IMG/VR virus record: IMGVR_UViG_3300017746_000007
Span: 1 to 64,000 of that record
Strand: one strand, 5' to 3'
Length of the DNA: 64,000 bases
Source: a virus
Of this stretch, positions 63,469 through 64,000 are shown one piece after another. Position 1 is the first letter of the stretch. The number at the start of each line of letters is the position of its first letter. The notes under the pieces are model-generated. The model saw only the letters and a list, made by a program, of their open reading frames with translations. It did not search any database and had not been told where the DNA came from. A program made the position numbers and the translations under genes.

Positions 63469-63690
63469 TCATTCTTCAGTTTGTTTGTAAAGGTCTTCAA
63501 GTCTTTCTCTGTTGAAATCAACATACATGACTTCTTCACCTTCCTGTGGTGCCTCAGGGTGCTTTGGTTTAGGAGGAGGATTCCTCATCTCTATGTTAAT
63601 AGATTGAATGTTACTCCACATCATTGCAAACGCAGCACCACCAATGGCAAAGAAGCATACAAAATAAAGGAAGACTTCAAAGTTATTCAT
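63469..63690 (-). CDS. Single-pass membrane protein (73 aa)
   Basis: MNNFEVFLYFVCFFAIGGAA gives one transmembrane helix, then a proline-rich cytoplasmic stretch (NPPPKPKHPEAPQE) and DFNRERLEDLYKQT. Known in outline from cyanophages. It lies between plastocyanin and 63687-63932 and may interact with membrane electron carriers (inference). Confidence 0.75.
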   Translation of the reverse strand: MNNFEVFLYFVCFFAIGGAAFAMMWSNIQSINIEMRNPPPKPKHPEAPQEGEEVMYVDFNRERLEDLYKQTEE

Positions 63691-63932
63691 GCTTCCTGTA
63701 ATGATTGAACTGTGTTATGAAGTTCTCCAATGTCTAGGAGACCTTCAGCACTAAACCAGGGAGCATTCTCCCAACTAAATCCAACACCCATAGTGCTATC
63801 GGGTGCAACGATGTACCAATGACATGCTGTGTCTGGTACATCTACTGCACACTTAGACCAATCATCACTCCACTGTGGGACTTGCACCCACATCACCGCA
63901 GCAAATATAAAACTGAATAGTGATTTAATCAT
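63687..63932 (-). CDS. Small exported protein (81 aa)
   Basis: MIKSLFSFIFAAVMWVQVPQ looks like a signal peptide, followed by SKCAVDVPDTACHWYIVAPD with two Cys that may form a disulphide. Coupled by ATGA to the next gene. Unknown role; probably periplasm or thylakoid lumen. Confidence 0.7.
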   Translation of the reverse strand: MIKSLFSFIFAAVMWVQVPQWSDDWSKCAVDVPDTACHWYIVAPDSTMGVGFSWENAPWFSAEGLLDIGELHNTVQSLQEA

Positions 63933-64000
63933 TTGTGAGTTTCCGTTTTATGAGATGGTCTATTGAGAAATTACCTGGACCACTGAGAACGATACATGCT
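63925..64000 (-). CDS. C-terminal end of a DoxX-like protein (partial)
   Basis: Open frame from the right edge of the window to TAA at 63925: ACIVLSGPGNFSIDHLIKRK then LTND. The GPGxxSID block close to the C-terminus matches DoxX-type membrane proteins, but only 24 residues are visible. Overlaps the next gene's ATG by 8 bases. Confidence 0.5.
   Translation of the reverse strand, partial: ACIVLSGPGNFSIDHLIKRKLTND

Noticed and set aside
1-64000. CRISPR array, insertion sequence, integrase
   Set aside because: I looked for evenly spaced direct repeats, terminal inverted repeats with transposase genes and integrase motifs, and saw none. The repeats found are few and of other kinds.

Overview
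This window is a segment of a T4-like cyanomyovirus, a contractile-tailed phage of marine Synechococcus or Prochlorococcus. The call rests on three sets of genes. Replication and late-transcription genes are T4-type (gp32, gp59, gp33). Baseplate and head genes are T4-type (gp4, gp5, gp26, gp48, gp53 and gp54 types). Host-like metabolic genes are those typical of cyanophages: plastocyanin, ferredoxin, a short transaldolase, ThyX, PhoH, peptide deformylase, glutaredoxins and a NodU-type carbamoyltransferase. Almost every gene lies on the minus strand. The plus-strand exceptions are a glycine-rich adhesin (15.4-17.1 kb), the gp4-gp48-gp53 block (42.9-46.1 kb) and one structural-type gene (46.9-47.5 kb). 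No psbA, CRISPR array or insertion sequence is visible. The identification is by reading only; no database search was run.

Layout. 0.1-8 kb is a tightly packed set of small unknown genes, many joined by 4-base ATGA start/stop overlaps, and many shorter than 60 residues. Six of its transcription units begin at one shared promoter type: GTCCACT, then 24-25 bases, then TGTATWWT. Several long open frames here are artefacts that translate these promoters, so I moved their starts inward. 8-15 kb holds a KxDG-motif protein resembling nucleotidyltransferases, a superfamily II helicase, two Fe(II)/2-oxoglutarate-type oxygenases and a DUF262-HNH protein behind a good sigma-70 promoter. 15.4-27.8 kb is host recognition: a glycine-rich adhesin, a 2,423-residue tail fibre with an S74 self-cleaving chaperone end, and several oxygenases.

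27.8-28.5 kb is an RNA island: tRNA with CAT anticodon, tRNA-Asn, a circularly permuted two-piece tmRNA with a cyanobacterial-type tag, and tRNA-Thr. 28.6-46.1 kb is the baseplate, hub and tail-tube region, including separate M23 peptidase and lysozyme-like proteins. 46.1-52.6 kb holds a secreted HExxH protease, then gp32, DUF1825, gp59, gp33, a PD-(D/E)XK nuclease, PhoH and ThyX. 52.6-58.6 kb mixes small genes with glutaredoxin, transaldolase, peptide deformylase and oxygenases. 59-64 kb has a short early-type unit, an HNH plus carbamoyltransferase cassette bounded by related hairpins, and an electron-transport cluster (glutaredoxin, ferredoxin, plastocyanin).

Regulation visible in the sequence falls in three classes: sigma-70-like promoters (TTGACA-17-TATACT type), the GTCCACT class restricted to 0-8 kb, and T4-type late promoters (NATAAATA) in front of structural genes. 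Rho-independent terminators end most minus-strand units. The gp32 leader consists almost entirely of a 9-base tandem repeat, a plausible autoregulatory operator.
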